64,000 bases of DNA, taken from Phyto melanocephala (taxonomy: Eukaryota > Arthropoda > Insecta > Diptera > Rhinophoridae). Positions 1 through 9,998 of this stretch are shown here, one piece after another (positions within the stretch are counted from its first letter, which is position 1; every line of letters starts with the position of its first letter). The translations under genes and the position numbers were made by a program. Location of the stretch: contig OW799233.1 of assembly GCA_941918925.1 (NCBI GenBank), positions 1,480,001-1,544,000 of the forward strand. The letters run 5' to 3'. Under the pieces are notes generated by a model, which saw only the letters and a list, made by a program, of their open reading frames with translations, made no database searches and was not told where the DNA came from.

Positions 1-74
1 CATATATCGACGTTATCTAGCGAGTGACGAATCTGGACCAGTATAACAACAATGAAAATATCGACAGCTTAATA

Positions 75-92
75 TAAAAAGGGCGTATCTCG
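75..92 (+). repeat. fragment resembling a MITE inverted terminus
   Basis: The string AAAAAGGGCGTATCT resembles the 17-bp perfect terminal repeat of the element at 58992-59198, whose end reads AAAAAAGGCGTATCTAA. No matching second end is visible downstream, so this would be a broken copy or one whose other end lies left of the window. The match is short and could be chance. Confidence 0.22.
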
Positions 93-240
93 ATTTTTTA
101 ATACTTTACAGGAGGAAACACAAGGAAAACACTGAATAAAATTTAAAAGAATAAAAAAAGTTAGAGAATTTGTATGTGTCTATATATCAGTTATTTTCAA
201 CTATAGCTAACTGAATTTTATACCTATTGAAAAGCATTAA

Positions 241-426
241 AATAAACAAAAGCAAATAACAGCTATTTCAAACCCAGTAAAGGTATCAGATAAAGCCCCT
301 TGCCGCAGTGATATAAATCTATATAAAGCCGATGCTGCCCCCTCATTAAGTGATGAATTGGGAAAAGCTCTTACTAAAAGAATACAAGATAAAATAAAGT
401 CTTATTCAACACTTTTGAACTTTTAA
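241..426 (+). other. unrecognised coding-like segment without a start codon
   Basis: One plus-strand frame is open for 61 codons between TAA at 238 and TAA at 424, with no ATG. Positions 290-355 are clearly richer in G+C than the surroundings. The reading contains SDKAPCRSDINLYKADAAP and a lysine-rich tail (LGKALTKRIQDKIKS), which is less biased than the Phe/Ile/Lys/Asn-rich noise typical of this window. I do not recognise a family. It could be a decayed transposon piece, a pseudogene scrap or an exon, and chance remains possible. Confidence 0.22.
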
Positions 427-2395
427 AAAATCCAATACTAAAATAAGATCTTGATAATATAAGTCAATATCCTAATTTTAAAGTAATGAAACTTCCAGCA
501 GTTTGTCTGCGAAAGATTTTCATTCGGACTTATCATTATTTGAAAAAAACTCTGTCGATTGAAATTTTTCTACAGTAAAAAAAACTAAATAGAGAGATCG
601 AAAAGTGCAAGAGTTCTACAAAAGCTCACAATTTGAAATGTTATGTATACAATTATTGAAAAGGAAATAGATTTTTATATTTCTGGCAGCAAGTGAGGAG
701 TATATACATTTGTATACAGACTGCATATAACTACCTTTTAACTATGTTACTTTTAAGCGTTGAGTGCAAGCGCTGTTTTCAACAGCTCGATATACTATAT
801 GTATGTAACAAACCTTGTTTTAAACCATCTTTATTTTTAGAAAAAGACAGTTAAGTTTTTTTTATTTACACATATTTGAGCCGTTCATTTTGAAAGTGGT
901 TCAAATGAAATATTATTTAAAAAGTGTATCCAATTCTATACTTTTAAATGCTTAAGGTGACGAAACATATTGGCAACTTCATACTATTTTCAAATATTTC
1001 GAATGAATGTTGAGAAGTTTGTTTCGAATGATATACCGTTAGGATACAAAAACATAAAAATAACAGTTTTACAAGCATGTAAATAGTGTTTTGACGTAAA
1101 CATTTTATAAGTCTCGGTGTGAAGATTGATTTGGCAAATTAAGGACTTCTTAAGTAGTATTGTGTTATAATGCGATTGAATCGTTACATTACCGCCCCAT
1201 TTTGTAATAATGAACTTTAAATTAAGAATTTTGTATGTATGTAGTTGCATAGCAATTCTCATTAATATACTGCAAAAATTAACATAATTTATTCTTGTGT
1301 TTGTGTACCCTTAATATACTAATTATTATAAGTGACAAGTTTATAAAATCGATAATTCTTCTCATAAAATTAAATCGTGAACAGCAGCTAAAAAAAAGTA
1401 AACTGAACCGCTTTAATGTGTATACCACACACGCGCACTGAAAAAAAAAACAATATAGAAAACATAAAATATTTATTGTTTAAATATTGTGTTTCGTTTA
1501 TTTTGTTCCTAATATGTATGTATGTATGTATGTATGCATGAATGCACTTTGAAACATGATCACACATACAAATTTCTTTTTGTCACCTTTTTAATTTCGA
1601 GATAAATACGCGTGCGTGCGCTTTATGGTAAAGGTACCATTTTTCATCTTTTCATGAATTTTTTTTTAATTTTTCATAAATGTGTCTGTAAAAATAAATA
1701 TAAAAAAACAAATTACTCATAACAGATTCATTAAGGTGTGTTTCGCACGCATTTCAATTTTAATAATAAAACAAAAAGCTTTCCCTTTTATTGCTTTTGT
1801 ATTGCTCTGCTGCGGGTATTTTGAAAAAAAATTTTTCATGTGTGATGACACGAGTTATATGTTTATATCGATGGTTAAAAGTATAAAGGCCTTAAGTCGT
1901 ATTTTTTATGAAATATAGTTTTTTAGTGATTCCACCAAGTTTAGTGATTCACACCAATATTCCTCGACACAAAAACTAAACGCAATTGTAAAAAAATAAC
2001 AGTTTTACAAGCAATTATTCAAAAGAAGTTGCATTATGATACTGCAGTTTCTATTACTTATTAACCTTTTTCTGCAAAGTAAGAACTATTTGAGTTGAGG
2101 GTTTTCTACTTGTGCCCATCGACATGTTCTAGCAACTGACACTGCACTAGTGAATGAATTTACTTGATATTTAGGGCCATCAATGGTTTATAGCGCTGTT
2201 ATGAAAACGTTAACGCAAATTATAGATTTTAAATATGTACCAAGTTGTTTGTTGCATTTTGTCGTCATGCAAATTGTCCTAAGATTTTTTTACAACTTTT
2301 TAGAAGAGCTTAACAAACAGTTTTTTTTATTAACCTACTACATACTTAAGTCATCAATAGAAATTTTGGAATCATGGTAAGTTTATATGCTTGTT
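427..2395. other. A+T-rich non-coding stretch
   Basis: No gene is supported here. A short TATG microsatellite lies near 1515-1536. The open frames at 990-1262 (minus) and 1682-1918 (plus) have the biased composition expected of chance ORFs in A+T-rich DNA. Near 1925-1960 a short phrase containing TTTAGTGATT and CACCAA is partly repeated. Confidence 0.6.
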
Positions 2396-2790
2396 TTGTT
2401 ATACCCTTCACCTATGAGGCCAAAAGCATATTTATCTTTGTCACACCGTTTGTAATTTCTACGATATTCCTACATTATTCTTTTGGAAATATTTCGGATT
2501 GAATCGCTATTTTAATGCAGTACAATCGTCTCTAAGATATGAGAAAATCAACACTAATTCCTCAGTTTTAACCATAAAAATTAACATTTTTCTGCCTTGG
2601 GATTGTTAATAGATATTTCTGTTTCTTTTTTTAAACATGATGTGCCTCTAGGGCTATTATTTTTTTAATGGACAAATCGGTCATTAATCGGTAACGTTTA
2701 GGCAGAAATTATAAAAAAAAATATGTATGTTTTAGACACCTACAATATTGGTATTAATTGAAAGGGCTTGTGTGTATGCAAATTTTAATT
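2396..2790 (+). repeat. diverged copy of the ATACCCTTCAC dispersed repeat
   Basis: It begins with TTATACCCTTCACC, followed by TTTGTCACACCGTTTGTAAT and TTTTGGAAATATTTCGGATT, the same order as the copies at 27697, 44777 and 63400. Near 2745-2772 it has an ATATTGGTATTAATTGAAAGGG module, also found in the copies at 24265 and 27310. It is heavily diverged and its right end is unclear. I see no reading frame that looks like a protein. Confidence 0.55.
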
Positions 2791-2973
2791 CCCATTTGGA
2801 GAAAGTGCTCGTTTTCACGGTGGTGGTCTACATCCGTTTAATATGTCAACGAAATAATTCGAGGCATTTTCGCTTTTGTGGTATTGTTTGACGATTTAAG
2901 CCGGATATCGAATACTTGTCGTCAACCATTATGTATGATCTTGTACCCATTTTTAAAGACATCTTAAAGACTG

Positions 2974-3092
2974 GCTGCCTTATTCATAAAAATTACTAAA
3001 GGCTTATAAAGTATTTATAAAACAGATTTTCAAGAAAAATTTTATTTATAAACATCTTATAAAGCTGTTTTAATTTTTATGAATAAAACCGT
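2974..3092. mobile_element. palindromic MITE-like element
   Basis: A 16-bp perfect inverted repeat (TTATTCATAAAAATTA at 2980-2995, its complement at 3071-3086) encloses further imperfectly paired sequence such as GCTTATAAAGTATTTATAAA against TTTATAAACATCTTATAAAGC. The whole unit of about 120 bp could fold back on itself. No convincing TSD is seen, so the superfamily is not assigned. Confidence 0.5.
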
Positions 3093-4578
3093 GGGTCAAC
3101 GTAGTTAACAACAGCTGTCAAATAAGCCTTTAATAAACCTAAAATATTTTTTTTAATTCGGTCGTTAGTGTTCATTTTGTCATAATCACAAAAAAGACTA
3201 AAGAATTGCTATAAGCACTTTATTAAATGTTTTGATCCATATAAACTCAATTGAAACAATATAAATATATTTGGATTTTACATAGATAAAATGTACTTAA
3301 TAAAAAAGTGTTTTCAACTATTTTAAGTGATGAGAGTTATTCCGTCTCTCTATATATAAAGACAAAGGTCAAATTTCACTTTGTCCAAAATCAGATTGAG
3401 ACAACCTTTCAATATTTAAAGCAAAAAAACATTTAGATATATAACTTTGTGTATGTGTTTCGTTTAACAACTACAAATTTAAGATAATTACATAATCTTT
3501 TATAAAATAATGTAATAAATAAAAAACAAACAATTTGTATTGTTCAAAATGTTAACAAAACCAATTAACAAATTATAGTTTGCCAAAAAATTAAACACAC
3601 AAACAAGTAATTTTCTTAAGTACTTGCCACAACAACAATGTCAACAATCAAAGTTAACTCCCAAGGTGTTTAAAGTTACATCACTTCGTAATGTAAGTTC
3701 ATACATATACATACATATTTTTTTTTTTATATAATGTATGTATAATGCTTGTGTTTCTTACCCCACAATCTGCTCAAATATATAACTCCCTTAAATTCTG
3801 ATAAAGAACTCATAATAGCAAATTAAAGTGTCGTGTGTCATGTGTCATGTGTTTGCTATATAGTTATGAACATACATACATATAAACATAATTATAAATA
3901 TATACATGCATATTCAGCAAGCCTTTAGTTGTATTTATGAAAATATTTTTGTATGGGTTAGTTACACCAACGGTGATTGGTGTAAAAACAAAAAAAAAAA
4001 TATTTTTTGTTGTATTTAAAACACACAAACACATTTTTACAAATACATACTACAATAGTATTTAAAAGGCTTGACGATTATTTTAATCTCGTGTCTAGTC
4101 CTCTAAACTCGTTTAACTAATAGCTAATTCTGATTATAAATGTTCAATTTAAAACCAACTTGTAATTGTAATGTTGCTGTCTTTGTATTTGTTTACAGTA
4201 TTGTATGCTTGCTGTTGGTAATTTCCAAACTTGTGAAACAAACTTATCAAGAACAATTGATGAACATTTTCAATGATTTTAATGATTGACAAAACGACTA
4301 TTATAAACACATCACACCTTTTATCGTTTTCGAATACGTTTTAAGTCTAAATCGTTTTTCATCACAGATCTGATTAAGTATTTTTTAAAAGCAAAAAACG
4401 CCTTAATCTTTCATAAAATCGTTAAAAATGCAAAATTAGATTTGGTTGTGTCTTTAAAAACATATTGAAAATAAAAACAATTTGAATATTTTTAAAATGA
4501 AAAAAAAAAATTATTTAAACAGTTTTTTGTTTTCCCAAAGTGTTTTTTTGTTTTGTTAAATATATGTACATACATATG
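3093..4578. other. A+T-rich non-coding stretch
   Basis: No gene is seen. A 9-bp perfect hairpin (TTACACCAA / TTGGTGTAA) lies at about 3962-3985, and three tandem GTGTCAT units lie near 3835-3850. There are several ATACATATGTATGT-type simple repeats. Confidence 0.6.
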
Positions 4579-4586
4579 TATGTACT

Positions 4587-4796
4587 CAAGGCATATTTAT
4601 TCATCAGGTACTCTTGATTCGTCAGCTGATTATTTTTTTCTTCACTTATTTTAAATTTCAGCTGTCAAAATGCATAAATAAAAAACAATTTTCTCTCTTT
4701 TCTAATTTATTTCAAATGTCAAACTCCATACATAAAAAATATAAACAAAAAAATTTTCTCCTAACTGCAATTACCTGATGAATAAATATGCCTTGG
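4587..4796. mobile_element. 210-bp MITE with 8-bp target-site duplication (hAT-like)
   Basis: The ends are 24-bp inverted repeats at 4587-4610 and 4772-4795, beginning CAAGGCATATTTATTCATCA and matching exactly. They are flanked by a perfect 8-bp direct repeat, TATGTACT, at 4579-4586 and 4797-4804, which is what insertion would leave. An 8-bp duplication is typical of hAT transposons and also occurs with P-type elements. The interior is too short to encode a protein, so it must have moved using an enzyme made elsewhere. A second copy of the end lies at 23751. Confidence 0.8.
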
Positions 4797-4804
4797 TATG
4801 TACT

Positions 4805-6024
4805 TTGAAATATTTTTCAATAACGAATACACGTTGTTCTATCGTGTAACGCTCCATTTTTACTAACCCTAAAATCTACAAAAAGCTACCAAATTTCTTA
4901 AATTGATTTTCTAAGTACTAGAAGCCGATTAAAGTAGCAAAACGGATTTATATTTAAATAAATGATGGCAATTACATAATTTTTTTACACAATTTAATGG
5001 AAATTTTTCAATTCTTTCTCTTTTAGCTTCTTGTTATAAAGCTAAAAATAATAATGTACAAAACAAAAAAAAAAAAAATCTATCAATTTTGGTCCGACCA
5101 GACTAAAGTCGCATCCCTGATTGCATAAATGGTTTTAAAAATAAGCAGGACAACCTTCTCCATAGAAGTTCATAGTGGTTAAAAATTATTTTAATTTGTT
5201 TTGGGCCAGTACCTGGGCAACAACAATGAAAAAACGGAATTAATTAAATTCTTGCACATATTTTCACTGTAAGTTAATTCCATTTTATTAAGTTATTTAA
5301 TTAGCGATTTGAATGCATATAAATTCATTTGTGTTTTATGTGTTTGTGTACCTGTTTTAATGGCCAACAAATATATTTAGAAATTTATTTTAGTTTTCAT
5401 TGATGGGATACAAAGAAGTTTTCACAAATAAATTTGATATATTAATAATTGTTTTTTTTTTTAATACTTCTAAAGATGGAGATCGACCAAATTGTGCTTT
5501 AAAGCAAAACATTCTTAACTGCATTAAGTTTCACACAAATTTTATATTTGATTGTTATTTAATGTACATTATTATTATCTTGTGGAGCGCACGCAATGCC
5601 TTTGGACAGTGGGATGGATGCGTGGAGAAAAATAAAAACAGTTTTTACATATTTACATACTTACATGTGTATATATTATATTATTATAAATTGATATCTT
5701 ATCGAACTTTTTTTTTAAATCTACTTATTCTGGCTTAAATTAATTTTCTCGCTGCTTATGACATTGTTTGCTGTCTGTCGTTTTAATGAGACTTAAAAAT
5801 TAAAAATGAAATACAACTATGCTTTTCCATACTCAATGTCCACGATGGGCTTAACTTAAGTGAGTATACACTAGCACGTGCTCTCCCATAAATAAAGGAC
5901 CCACGAGTAACGGTTCATTCATTAAGAGCGTTAGATGTCTTTTGACCACTTTCACTCGACTCATGCTTTTGAGTCTCCCTAACCTCTTTACTCATGAGGA
6001 TAAGGGTTCTCCTCTGCCACACAT
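4805..6024. other. A+T-rich non-coding stretch
   Basis: No gene is supported. The ORF at 5400-5738 has chance-like composition. Positions 5870-6024 are less A+T-rich and contain short inverted pairs such as GACTCATGCTTTTGAGTC, but no recognisable product or promoter. Confidence 0.55.
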
Positions 6025-6033
6025 GTGTAATAT
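6025..6033. repeat. left 9-bp target-site duplication
   Basis: GTGTAATAT here is repeated exactly at 7025-7033, just outside the inverted termini of the element at 6034-7024. Confidence 0.75.
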
Positions 6034-6431
6034 GGTGGGGTGCAATAACGCCTTACGAAATAAGGCCTTTAAGGCTTTATTTCACTTCCAATTGAGAAAT
6101 AAGGTCTTTATTGCGGAAAAGGCTTTATTGCACTTTGAAAGTGACATAAGGCCTTTATTGAAATTTAGCCAATGGTGCAATAAAGCCTTTATTTTATATT
6201 TTTTGATTCTTTTGTTACGCTGTTCAATTTATTGTTTTTTGTTGTTGTTGATAACAATCCAATATCTTTAAACAACTGCTAATAATACATATTGCTCATA
6301 ATGAACATGTAAGTATATATTTTCGGTGGCATGTCATAATGTCCATGAACATTGTGACACACAAATAGTGACATAATGTCCATGGACTTTATGCACTACG
6401 TAGGAAAAAGCCACCTAAATCTCACTTAATA

Positions 6432-6648
6432 CAGTTTTTCTGCGTGGCGGCCTGCGGCCGATCTTAGGGGTTTTCTCCTCCATAGGACGCGGCAGGTGGC
6501 TTCGCTGAATACAGTTTTCCTGCGCGCGTCTCATTATCTTCCGTAGTGTGACGCGCGCAGGGAAACTTTATTCAGCGAAGCCACCTGCCGCGTCCCATGG
6601 AGGAGAAAACCCCTAAGAGCGGCCGCAGGCCGCCACGCAGAAAAACTT
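6432..6648. mobile_element. GC-rich palindromic element flanked by TA, nested
   Basis: The halves 6432-6509 and 6571-6648 are 78-bp inverted repeats differing at only three positions by my alignment. They are far richer in G+C than anything nearby (for example GCGTGGCGGCCTGCGGCCG). TA lies immediately outside both ends (6430-6431 and 6649-6650), as for Tc1/mariner-type insertion. The ends read CAGTTTTTCTGCG on the left and, on the complement, AAGTTTTTCTGCG on the right. Removing the 57-bp element and one TA leaves a 158-bp almost perfect palindrome whose centre is GCTGAATATTCAGC. Confidence 0.75.
6512..6568. mobile_element. 57-bp element inserted at the palindrome apex
   Basis: The unit has 19-bp inverted ends, CAGTTTTCCTGCGCGCGTC on the left and AAGTTTCCCTGCGCGCGTC on the complement of the right. 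TA lies on each side (6510-6511, 6569-6570). Its end sequences match those of the surrounding palindrome, including the C-versus-A difference at the first base, so both probably used the same transposase. It sits exactly at the central TA of the host palindrome. It has no coding capacity. Confidence 0.65.
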
Positions 6649-7024
6649 TATAAAGCAAAGATTTTCAATATTGTTGCAGTTAAATTAATATTTGTGTATG
6701 CTTTTATGCAAAAATGTGTAATGAATTAAGTGATTTTTTTTTCATTTTGGTGTGATTTCGTTTCCATAAGTGGGATTAATTAATAATGTTCTATTAATTT
6801 TTGTCAATATGAAATTTTTTTATAATTGTTCAATAAAATATAAGAAGAATAAGAAATTTTATTGCTTCATTTGAAAAGAAATTTAAGTGAAATAAGACCT
6901 TTACGGCTTTATTTCACTTTCAAAGTGCAATAAAACCTTTTTGGAAATAAAGGCCTTATTTCACTTTCCATTGAGAAATAAAGCCTTAAAGGCCTTATTT
7001 CGTAAGGCGTTATTGCACCCCATC

Positions 7025-7033
7025 GTGTAATAT
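7025..7033. repeat. right 9-bp target-site duplication
   Basis: GTGTAATAT, identical to 6025-6033, directly follows the right arm of the foldback-type element. Confidence 0.75.
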
Positions 7034-7640
7034 ATATAATATGGTGAACATTAATCAATTTTATTTGATTTGTCGTCAGGATTTTGGAATGAAAAAAAGT
7101 AAAAAGAAAATGCTATTAGTTTTTAGTTGCAGATAACCTAATAAGTAAATGGCATACATTTTATTTAATACTTTATCGAATTCAATTCACTGTGCAATAC
7201 TTTAAAAGATTAATTAATGCGAATATAGTAAATTTTTTATTTTATACGGTTTAATGTTCCTTTTGGCCTGTTTCTTTTTTTTTTTTTTTTTTTTTTTAAT
7301 TTTTGGCAGTTGGCGGTTCAAGTGCAGAATTACAGTTAATGATTTCAATTGTATGCAGTGGCACAGTTTGGTCGAATAAGCAAGAAGTCCACAAAGTTAA
7401 ATAACCAACGGCCGTTAACAAAAAAAAAAAAAAAAACTTTTTAATTTAATTCTAGTACGTACTAATGTAAAAAGTTCATTTGGTACATACATATATAAAT
7501 ATGTAAATGCCTATATAAGTATGTTTGTTGTGTATGCAGTCCCTGACTTATGCATGCGTATTTATTTAAAATGATCTTTTGAATTATTTTTATTTATTAT
7601 TATTATTTAGTTTAATAGCAATAAATACTTAATATGTAAT
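7034..7640. other. A+T-rich non-coding stretch
   Basis: No gene is seen. It includes long T and A homopolymers near 7270-7298 and 7420-7437. Confidence 0.6.
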
Positions 7641-8007
7641 TAACTAGTATATAACCCGCTAGTTCGATAGCGCAGTTCTTACTTAAGTTCTATTTTTAAT
7701 TATTAAATATTTTTGGTTCAATTTATGAAAATTTGTATCTCTGATTCAATTTACTTAGAAAAATAAAAAGTAGAGTAAGGATATATCGGGCATATATTTC
7801 CTAACTAAAAGCAAGATCAATGCTACTAAGTTTCAAAAATTAAGATTCATAAATTCAGAATTTGCAAAAATTACCCTAAAAATAATAAAAGTAAAAGTTT
7901 TTGCTTCACTTAAACTTCCACTTGGTTTATTATTTCCTACATTCAGGATTCTATGTATACAAAATAAAAAAAAAAAAAAAAAAAAAATAGAAAAAGTAAT
8001 TTTTTGG

Positions 8008-8361
8008 TCGTCCATAATATTAGGAGTTAGACCTCGGATAAATAAACACTAATTTTAAGAATCTATGTTCACGAACGTAAAAATACAAAGAGTTCAATAA
8101 AAATGCGAAATAGGTTTTTTTGTGTCGCCAATATCATTTTAATTCTCAACTTGAATCAATAATCCTTTATTACACAATCTTACCTTCATAAACGTAGAAA
8201 ATACAAAAAGTACAATAAAAATTCAAAAAAGTACCTCTTTGGTCGCCCATAACATTTTTAGTCTCACGTGAAATCAATAGTCTTTTATTTTACAATTCTA
8301 CCTATATAAACATAGAAAATACAAAAAGTACCATAGAAATGGAAAAAAGTACATATTTGGT
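8008..8361 (+). repeat. tandem modules of 117-118 bp
   Basis: Three successive diverged modules are anchored at TCG/TCC after T-rich (G/T)G(G/T) at 8008, 8125, 8243 and 8361, giving spacings of 117, 118 and 118. Each carries the same order of words: (T/C)CGCCCATAACAT, AATCAATA..CTTTTATT, TAAACGTAGAAAATACAAA and AGTACAATAAAAATTC. A further, more diverged unit seems to precede them at about 7900-8000. Confidence 0.7.
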
Positions 8362-9180
8362 CCAAGTTCAAAATCCCAAGTTTAAAATGTTCATATATTG
8401 GTAACAAAATACTTTAATAGACATGATTTAATGTCAGTAAATCTACGCTTTTTTGCATAAAAGTAATTATGTTCTATAAAGTACCAAACTCTTTTTCCGA
8501 TATTCTCCTTTCTACCCTGTTATGAATGTGTTTAAGTTTTTACTAAATTTCATAATTTTTTATGTCTGGTGAAATCTCAATTAAAAATATTGTGAAAATT
8601 AGCCGTCTAATTAGGAATTACATAAATTTTCCGGAATTTTTTCTCTTTTTGGTACATTTTTTTTCCCCAAAAAGGTTTCTAATAATTTCACCTAAATAAT
8701 TGTCCATATTCTATTAGGAAACAATAATTATCAAATTTTGTCCCATTAAATAATATAAGAAAAGTTTCTTTTAAAAAAAGTACCAAAAAAAGGGACAATG
8801 TTTTTACCCTTTTACATGTGAATTTGAAAAAAGTGCCGAATACCTGTTGATATTTTTTTTCGCGGATTACTTAAAACAGTTTAAATTTTTTCCTACCTTA
8901 ATGTGTTTGGAAGTTACATAGGGTACCAAATTATAGTTTTTACCCAGACACCTGTCAGCTCATTTTTTGTGCAAATTACAATATTTTTGCAATTTTATTT
9001 GTATCATTTTTAGTTTAGCAGATATAAGATTAACGATTTTACCCGTTTTTACCCTTTTGTACCCCCTTAAAGTACGAAATTCCAAAAGTCCTTTCTTAGT
9101 GGAGCTATACATTGAAAGAGGAACCGATTGTCCAAATTTCATGTCTCTAGCTCTTTGCGTTTGGGCTGTGCGATGATGAA

Positions 9181-9225
9181 TCAGTCAGTCAGTCAGTCAT
9201 TCAGTCAGTCATTCAGTAGTCAGTC
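9181..9225 (+). repeat. GTCA/TTCA simple repeat
   Basis: Runs of GTCA interrupted by TTCA form the near-terminal part of the repeat at 7641-9250. The spacing has no array architecture beyond a simple tetranucleotide repeat. Confidence 0.8.
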
Positions 9226-9668
9226 ACGTTACTCTTTTATATATATAGATTAAGTTGAATGACAAAAATTAAAAAGGCCTTTTGATTCTATTGTACGTGC
9301 ATATGTACAGGGTGGGCCAAGAGTCACCACGGAGCTACTAAAAGTTAATTATAACTTTATCATTAGTTCTTTTTTTTTATTTTAAATCATTTATTCAAAA
9401 TTAAATAATTAGAAAAACAGTATCGCCTCAGCGTCCATAGGACATTATTGAGGTCAGTTGGCAAGATATTTGTAACAATAACAATATGTGAACAATTCTT
9501 AAGAAAAAAAAAATTAAAATACATAGGTACTATATATTTATTATTTTAGTTTAAAATTAAAGAAACAAAAATGAAAATGAAAAATGTAAAGAAAAATAAA
9601 TTAAATGATAGTATTATAGTTTACTATATACATATATCTATTATTACAATATAAGCATTTCTAAATTA

Positions 9669-9872
9669 TCAAGTAAATATTCTTTTAAATATTTCTAAAA
9701 AATCCGAAATTTTCTGGATATTTCTTATAGTTTCCGGTAACTTATTATATTCTAGACTACCCATATGTTTCACTCTTTGTTTCGTTTTTTCTAAACGGCA
9801 ATTAGCTACCCTTAGATTGTTAGCGTTTCTTGTATTATTTCTCCGAAAATGAAATTGAAAGTGCTGTAGCAT
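9669..9872 (-). pseudogene. C-terminal relic of a LINE reverse transcriptase ORF
   Basis: The minus-strand reading includes FRRNNTRNANNLRV and ends SLEYNKLPETIRNIQKISDF followed by LEIFKRIFT and a stop. The arrangement of a short Arg/Asn-rich stretch, then G-x-x-x-YN-x-LP-x-x-I, then F-x-x-x-(F/L)K-x-(I/F)-(F/L) near the stop is typical of the last residues of CR1/Jockey-type LINE polymerases. No catalytic part is present, so the copy is strongly 5'-truncated, as LINE insertions usually are. Its 3' tail probably runs to about 9505. It lies inside the mariner-type element and is therefore younger than it. Confidence 0.6.
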
Positions 9873-9881
9873 GTTGCAGAA

Positions 9882-9998
9882 TTCCGGACGCTACAGCCAC
9901 AAATTTTAAAAGATTTTATGAAAAATAGTCTAAAACGAGCCCATCATTGCGAAGCTGAAAAAGTGGCTCAATTAGATGACACTTTCTTCCATACTTAA
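9882..9998 (+). pseudogene. transposase C-terminal fragment (mariner/Tc1 type)
   Basis: A 38-codon stretch reads FRTLQPQILKDFMKNSLKRA, then HHCEAEKVAQLDDTFFHT, and ends in TAA. A helix with R-A-x-x-C followed by Gln-Leu-Asp-Asp and a short aromatic tail before the stop resembles the extreme C-terminus of mariner/Tc1 transposases. It is on the strand and in the place expected for the surrounding inverted-repeat element. The DD(E/D) catalytic core is absent. Short length is the main reason for caution. Confidence 0.5.

Larger units (their letters stand above)
6034..7024. mobile_element. foldback-type DNA transposon with modular inverted arms
   Basis: Two arms of about 140 bp (6034-6170 and 6885-7024) are inverted repeats starting G(G/A)TGGGGTGCAATAACGCC. 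They are built from repeated short modules such as AAATAAGGCCTTTAAGGC and TTTATTGCACTTTGAAAGTG. A perfect 9-bp direct repeat flanks the whole 991-bp unit. Long modular arms and 9-bp duplications are known for foldback and Mutator-like elements, so I place it there tentatively. The interior has no transposase. It carries a nested GC-rich palindrome (6432-6648) and, near 6330-6390, two copies of CATAATGTCCATG. Without the nested insert the element would be about 772 bp. The ORF running through the left arm is an artefact of the modules. Confidence 0.75.
7641..9250 (+). repeat. old dispersed repeat of about 1.6 kb with ACTAG / TATATATAGAT ends
   Basis: The left end reads TAACTAGTATATAACCCGC and the right end ACTCTTTTATATATATAGAT. 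The shorter repeat at 21979-22328 starts AACTAGCTGACCCGG and ends TATGTATATAGATAGAT, so the two share a terminus style. The right third contains the phrase around 9100-9180 (ATTTCATGTCTCTAGCTCTT, GGGCTGTGCGATGATGA), followed by GTCA repeats. From memory, ends of this kind recur in many insect genomes, but I cannot name the class. No intact protein is present; the ORFs at 8960-9176 are fragments of this repeat. Confidence 0.5.

Noticed and set aside
5942..6271. 109-codon plus-strand ORF
   Set aside because: It runs through the left arm of the foldback-type element; its repeated ALFHF/EKALLHFE words come from the DNA modules.
9181..9225. Regular GTCA repeats resembling a small repeat array
   Set aside because: A simple tetranucleotide repeat inside a dispersed repeat. 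There are no unique spacers, so it is not a CRISPR array, and the DNA is eukaryotic.
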